From assembly GCF_003473485.1 (NCBI RefSeq), contig NC_053042.1:55763762-55827761 (forward strand): a DNA stretch of 64,000 nucleotides, written 5' to 3'. The notes under the pieces were generated by a model. That model was not told the DNA's origin and ran no database searches. It saw nothing but the letters and a program-made list of their open reading frames with translations. The stretch is from Medicago truncatula (taxonomy: Eukaryota; Streptophyta; Magnoliopsida; Fabales; Fabaceae). How positions within the stretch are numbered: the first letter of the stretch is position 1; each line of letters starts with the position of its first letter. Positions 57,755-64,000 of this stretch are shown here, one piece after another. Position numbers and translations under genes: made by a program.

Positions 57755-60700
57755 CTAAACAAGCCGATGCTGACGCAAAGCCTTACCAAAATGAGGTTGC
57801 ATTAATCGGACATACAAACCATTCTTTGCCACCAATGAATCATGGGTCCCCTCTTCCACAATCCGTCCTCCATTAAGCACGACTATATTGTCAACATGCC
57901 TCATCATGGCAGCCCTGTGAGCTATTAAAATAGTAGTCTTGTTTCCCATTATAAGAGTGTCAAGAGCCTCTTGCACTACTCGGCTCGATTCTGATTCAAT
58001 TGATGAGCTAGCTTCATCCAACAACAATATAGGTGCATTTTTCAGGATTACCCTTGCAATTGCAATCCTCTGTTTCTGTCCTGGAGTTAAGTCAACACCT
58101 CTCATTCCAACATGAGTATCGTAACCATGAGGCAGGCTACTAATGAAATGATGAGCATTAGCTATTCTTGCCGCCTCTTTCATTTCAGCTTCACTGGCAT
58201 TATGTCTGGCATATATGATGTTTTCCCTTATGGTTGTTGAGAAGATAATTGGTTCCTGCTGAACCAGACCAAGGTGGCTCCTTAGCCATTTCAGATTATA
58301 TAGTTTTAAATCCCTCCCATCCAGTAAAACTTGGCCAGCAACTGGATCATAATATCTCTCCATCAAAGATATAATAGTGCTCTTTCCTGACCCTGAAACT
58401 CCCACAACTGCAATTGTTTGTCCCCCACTGACTTTGAGACTGAAATTGCTTAATACCAGCACTTCAGGCCGAGTAGGATAACAAAAATCAACATTTTTCA
58501 ACTCAATGCTTCCATATACATTGGGTGGCTTCAAGGCTGAGCTTTCATCAGGATCAATTTTAGGCACGCGATCTATAATTTCAAACACTGAAATGAGAGA
58601 TTTACGTCGCTTGAGTATGTAAGGAGCCAATCCAAAAGGCTCCACAAGTGCAAATGTAGCAAATGAGAAAACAATGTACTCCTTGAGTGCAGTAGATGCT
58701 TCTACATAACTCTTGTTTATACATATTGCAGTGTACCAGAGTAGAAGGGCATTACAAGCAAAAAGTAGAAACTGTGAAAAGCCGAATGCAAAACCAATGG
58801 CCAATCCATGAAGAAAGCTCTGCTTAAATATTCTATTTAACTGCAGCCTGTAGAGTTCCATTACCTTATTACCAGCACAAAATGCAACAACAGTGTAAAT
58901 ATTTCTAACTGCATCTTCAAGAACCAAAGATGCCTTTCTGTGCATTTCCTGTATGCCCCTTGAAAAACCAGCAAGCCACAATTTCTGCAAGGTTCAAAGA
59001 AACTGCCTTAGTACGTGCATTATGCAAATGATAAAGACGAATTAACAAGTTCATTATGCTAAGCCAGCATTGTTAAGTCATTCACATATTTAGCAACAGC
59101 AAGTACAATAGCTTTTAGTAATTGAAATTAAACAATGAACACAAATCAACATAAATGAGAATTTCCGTGGATGAAAATGAATTTCAAAATCGCTGCATTT
59201 TGCTAGAGACATATTTTTCACAAACTAAGTTGACGTGAAAAAGAAATAAAAGTTCGCATACCAACCACTCAAGAATATTACATGGCAAAACCAAAAGAGT
59301 AGATGCATACCTGGGCAATAGCAGAAACACAGAGAACCGGAAGTGTAGCTAAAGCCACAAGAGCTATTCTCCAGTGCAGCAAAACACCAATGAGAAAAGC
59401 AACAACAACTGCAGCAATGTCCTGTATAAATATAGAAAGTCTGTTGCTGAAAGCAGCTCGTACAAACGTAGCATCATTGGCCAAACGCATGGATAAATTG
59501 TCGGCACTGTTTTCCTCATCATCGTACCATCCAATTTCATTACGTAGCATGGCTGCCATGTTGTGTAAACAGATTTAGTAAGGCTCATAAGTTCAAATTG
59601 TTCTAAAAGAAAGCTAACAAATATCTTGTGCAATGCCTGAACAATTTCATGAAATATAACAAATCAAATTAAAAGATATATTAAAATTTAACTTGAATGA
59701 TAATAGTTTTTTTTTTAAGAAGCTAAATTAGCCCACCTTAATTGGCACTAGGGAGAATTGAACCTGAGACATTGAGGAGGAGCACACTCCCAAGTCCCAA
59801 GCCAATACCACCAGGCCAACCCAACTGGGTTAATGATAATAGTTATTTTAGAACATTTTAATATTTACAATGACCCCATTATATTCATGTTCATCTGAAA
59901 ATGTTAAGTATTAATCAAATAAATTAAGCAAAACAAATATGTCATTTCATTGAATGGTTAACTATGTTATTTTATTAATCAAATAACTGATTCCATTTGG
60001 TTAATGAAAAGTTCACATTTGTGTCAGAACATGAAGATAACTCATGACCTCGAGAAATGAGAGTATGATGTGACTTCATGAGAATTGAGAATCAGAATTC
60101 AAATTTAATATATCAGGGTGGTTACTGGAGATTCTAAAAAACAAACATGCGCACCTGAGAACATCATTCTCCGGACTCTTTCGGTCATTTTCTCTCCCAT
60201 TATACCAAAGTAGAAATGCTGTAAAAAGTTGGCAACAACTGTCACAATACCCATGCAGGCAATGATCAAACACCACTTGTCTATCTCCCCCCGCAAGTGA
60301 TGAGTGTCGTCAATTCGATAGTAAGTTGTCACCACCAGGCCGATAACATAAGCAAGAAGTGGATTGAACGCACCAAAGATTGCAGCGCCTATGCTTCCTA
60401 ACACAGCATAAAGCCACTCAGCAAAACTAAGCTCTGCCAGTCTCCAAAATGAGGGTTGACCTCGATGCCGTGCATCCTTTGTTTCGTTCATTTTCACTGA
60501 AAATTCATCAGAATAACTATCTGGTCTGCTAAATGTTTGTGAATGGGAGCGTTCATTTTTAGGATCAGATGTTAAAAGAGGTGAAACAGGGGATTCTGGG
60601 TCAGAACCATTTGATGTTTGACGATGCACCGACTGAACATCAATCTTGGGTAACTCGGGTAATCTCATTTCAAAGCTATCCTGCCTTTTTATTGAGGGCT

Positions 60701-63700
60701 CTTTCTCGGTTGAATCCAAAGACTGACCATTTTCCATCATCTTCTCGGGTGGTGGACTCTGCACTTGTGGTGATTCATGTAAGTTAAAGAAGCCATCTGA
60801 AGGCCGAAATACAGCAGAAACTCTTTGAAGAGAAGGTGACTTCATCATTCTAGGGGATGATGGTTCTTTGCAGCTATGACTCTCTGAAGAATCTTTCTCA
60901 ATTTGGAAAGCTGCAGTCTTCTTGTAGTTGCGAGCAGGCATCCTGCATGACAATAAACAAATACATGATTTCCTATATCACTTTTGAAATCCCGAAAACT
61001 GTTTAGAACACGATAAATATTATTGCAGTTCTATGATAATACTTTAATGAAAGAAAAAAAAAATAATGATTATTTATATATAATTGCAGATTTCACTTCC
61101 ACCATCACAATATTTGTTTTTAGAACGAGCCATTTATTATATTTTCCATAAAAGAGACAATAGTGCAAAGCAAAGGCAGAAGCATGATTGCATGCAGTAT
61201 TAGACCTCTTTGGAAGTTTAGTGGCCTCTTCACATCGAAGTAGCTCTGCATATAAGCCACCCAGGGACAATAATTCATCGTGAGTACCCATTTCAACAAG
61301 TTGACCTTCCTCCATAACTGCTATATAATCAGCATTTTTTATAAGACTAAGCCTTCGAGCAATAATTATTGTTGAGCGCCCCAGCATAAGGAGATCCAGA
61401 GCCTCCTGAACAGACCTTTCAGCCTCAAAATCAAGTCCGCCAGTAACCTCATCAAGCAGGAGAATTGATGGATTTAGAAGCACAGCTCTTGCAATAGAAA
61501 GCTTTATTTTCTGTTCTTCGGTCAAAGCTAAACCAGCCCTGCCAATCTGAAAGACAGAAGCCCCAGTTTGGGAAGTGGAGTGAGAATTTACAAATAATTG
61601 AAAGAAAAAAAAAATTATAGGCTTCATTTGATATTCACCTGTGTATCATAACCTTTATCTAATGAACTGATAAAGGTGTGTGCATGAGCTATTTTAGCAG
61701 CCTCTTCAATTTGATCCGTGGTGGTATCCCTCCCATATGCAATGTTGTCTCTTATACTCAAACTGAGCAAAGCAGGTTCCTGGGTGACCAGTCCTATTTG
61801 GCTCCTCAGCCATTCCAGTTTCAAATTCTTGATGTTTTCACCATCTAAAAGAACTTCTCCTGAAATCACAAATTGGAAAATCATTTAAATCTTTCACCGT
61901 CTAAAAGAACTTCTCCTGAAAGCACAGATTGGAAAATCATTTAAATCTGAAATGACCTATAGAGTAATTTGAATGAGATAGCATGAATATGCACTGTGAA
62001 GGGTAAGACAATTACCTAATGTTGGATCATAGAACCGCTCCATGAGTGGAATAATACTACTTTTTCCAGAACCATTTCTGCCAACAAGTGCCACAGTTTT
62101 CTTAGCAGGAACTGTGAGATAAAACCCACTTAAGATAGGGATTTCAGGGCGTGAAAGATAACTGAAGTATACATTCCGAAACTCTATATTTCCTTGCACG
62201 GACACAGGAGCACTTCCGTCATGATCAAAAGACGAGGATGACCGGCTTATCATCTCGAATAGTCTATAGGCAGCTATTCGCCCTTGATCAAATGAGTAGA
62301 AATTTGTCGCCGCTTGGTTTAATCCCCTTAATCCAGTAACAAAAATGGTAAGGAAAATATAAAAACAAATAAGAAAATATAGAAGTTAGGAATGATGCTT
62401 ACAAGCCACTTAGAATGACAGCAAACAGAGCTGTTATAATTTCCCCGCCGTGAGCTTTTCCGTGTATAACCAAGAACCTTCCAACCCAGAGTTGTAATGC
62501 ACAAGAACATATTGCAAGCCCATATGTAAATCCAAGGCCAAGCCCTTGGACAAGACTTATTAATATACCATATCTAAGAGTAGCTTGCAGTGACGTTGCA
62601 TATGAATATTTTGCCAATGTTTCATTTGTAAATGCAGACAAGGTCCGTATGTAGGAAACTGCCTGCGTCACAAGAAATTATAAACACTCAGAACCAACGG
62701 CACATGAATAATTCATCAAATAATGAGAACTTCACCATTATTGCCAATTCACCAAAATCAAATATAAAGGAAAAAAGAAAGATAAAAGCGCAACATCTCC
62801 AATCTTACAATTAAATAAATGTATTTCCTTCCAACCATAGAGTAAACCTCAAAACTATTCCATGTATAATAAATTAACAATGGGTTCAATGAAGCATGTA
62901 GACAAATAGAAGCATCAACCAAAGATATTAATAATTTTAATCTATGTATTTGTAACAATTTAATAAGAGCACTCTTTATCAATACCCTTATTAATGGCCT
63001 AACCCTACACCCTCCCATTTATGCTAAAAAGTAGGAGAGAAATTTCTCCTTATTTCACCATATACAGGTCATGGGTGGTAAAAAGGACTGCTGGAGAATA
63101 TTATTCAATCCATAACTACAAGCAGAATATTTATAGTTGAAATTTTGAATCATATTATTTCACAGATGTTTCATGAATTATGTCATGGTTTTCTCTTCCA
63201 ATTTAAATGAACAAAAGATCATCCGTTTCTCTCAAAAAAATTGTTGTCATCTCAGTAACGGCCACGTCAAGCATTTCTATTTCCGTAAAATAATAAATAA
63301 AACAGATAAAATCATATTCTACCAAAGACTTCTTGCAAAACTTCTCTTTAGATGCCCCGTCACAAAATGTAAGACCCTTAAAGCATGAATAATATTATTA
63401 GGATAAATACAGAACCAATTACACGATATGAAAGACTTTCAAACAGATTCCAGTCCTTTCTTTCACTACATATTAAAATCACAATCCCCAATTGGAATGA
63501 TACATTGAATGTTATGTCTTAACTCTCAAGCATACCATTTGTTCAATAATACAATGCATAATGAATAATAAATCAAGCAATAAATAACCTGTTCAGCAAT
63601 GCTGGCAGCTTCGGCATATGCATCTTGGATATTCTCTGCAAGCCTATGAAGGAATATATTTGATATTCCTCCTGCAGCAACAATAAATGGACCTGTAGCC

Positions 63701-64000
63701 AATGTTATCAATGCTATCTGCCAACAATTGATAAAAGCAATAACAAGACCACTGAAGAATGTAGCCATATTATGAATATAATTCCCAACCTGTATCATTA
63801 GAAGTCAATAAACATATTGTCTGAGATGCATGTGTCGAGATATTAACCACAAAGAATAATAAATTTGCAGAGAGTAAAACATACTTTTTCACTGAGTGCA
63901 GACTGAATGAGCAGTACATCACTCAATACTTGACTCACAATGTCTCCGTTATTTCCATAAGTATCAAAGAAACTCATATCTTGGTTAAGTAATACTCGAA
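57755..64000 (-). CDS. ABCB6/ABCB20-type ABC transporter, 5' part off the edge
   Basis: Nine visible exons: 63885-64000 (partial), 63589-63789, 62403-62662, 62016-62326, 61639-61859, 61206-61546, 60155-60942, 59311-59552 and 57755-58984. They give about 1,236 of roughly 1,400 residues, lacking the N-terminus. It is a full-size ABCB (MDR/PGP) transporter: TMD1, NBD1 (Walker A GRNGSGKSS, Walker B ILLLDEVTGG), a long Ser/Pro-rich linker, TMD2 and NBD2 (Walker A GVSGSGKST, signature LTPGQ, Walker B ILLLDEASSS). The NBD1 signature is degenerate (LALTEEQ for LSGGQ), as I recall for this subgroup. The C-terminus FGKALRQHRLV and the linker RQDSFEMRLPELPKIDVQ identify the ABCB6/ABCB20 pair, plasma-membrane transporters implicated in auxin export. 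Donors and acceptors are GT-AG. One acceptor region is duplicated (see 61844-61955). Confidence 0.93.
59707..59831 (-). mobile_element. SINE in an ABCB intron
   Basis: Minus-oriented copy: a T run (the A tail) comes first on the plus strand, then a body with GGGAGAATTGAACCTGAGAC (B box, inverted) and TACCACCAGGCCAACCCAAC (A-box side). The target duplication AATGATAATAGTT flanks it (about 59694-59706 and 59832-59844). It sits in the intron between 59553 and 60154. A decayed relative is at 18196. Confidence 0.85.
61844..61955 (-). repeat. 56-bp tandem duplication doubling a splice acceptor
   Basis: TCTAAAAGAACTTCTCCTGA occurs at 61844 and 61900, and AATTGGAAAATCATTTAAAT is likewise repeated 56 bp apart with one mismatch. 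On the minus strand each copy contains TTTCAG/GAGAAGTTC, that is, the acceptor and first codons of the ABCB exon 61639-61859. The 3' copy is the functional one. Use of the other would add 56 nt and reach an in-frame TGA. Confidence 0.9.

Overview
The window looks like legume nuclear DNA, most likely Medicago truncatula or a close relative. It is AT-rich, its genes have short GT-AG introns, and it carries an Ogre-like solo LTR and many small inverted-repeat transposons between and inside genes. The species is inferred from general likeness; no search was possible. Exons were joined by eye from splice sites, frame and family alignment.

Region by region: 3.3-3.6 kb holds a spliced 47-residue microprotein gene. 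5.65-8.1 kb holds a domesticated Harbinger nuclease (ALP1/HARBI1 type). 11.7-12.6 kb holds a SOSEKI (DIX-like) polarity protein. 14.75-17.9 kb holds PHIP1, with two RRMs and a zinc knuckle. 22.9-23.8 kb is a decayed DUF7745-like relic. 25.3-42 kb is a tandem segmental duplication of a two-gene F-box unit (F-box/LRR plus F-box/FBD). 43-44.5 kb is a solo LTR. 45.1-46.6 kb is a TIP1;3-like tonoplast aquaporin. 47.9-49.8 kb is a PsbP-like thylakoid protein. 50.6-52.1 kb is an intronless mTERF of the BSM/RUG2 type. 57.75-64 kb is most of an ABCB6/ABCB20-type ABC transporter, running off the right edge.

ALP1-like, PHIP1, PPL1 and ABCB20 appear in the same order as I recall on Arabidopsis chromosome 3 (At3g55350, 55340, 55330, 55320). 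The window is therefore probably an old conserved block, expanded by F-box duplication and transposons. Apart from that order, the genes do not form one pathway.

The clearest non-gene signal is a set of inverted-repeat elements with perfect 9-bp target duplications, the hallmark of non-autonomous Mutator-like (MULE) elements. They lie at 996-1371, 26564-27865, 29608-30873, 37488-39025 and 56309-57047, and at 19513-21196 with 9-10 bp. At least two have a paralogous empty site inside this window. In the F-box duplication the two units have decayed reciprocally: the LRR gene survives in one and the FBD gene in the other. No wholly new system was found. The best leads are the microprotein, the reciprocal gene loss, and a 56-bp duplication that doubles a splice acceptor in the ABCB gene.
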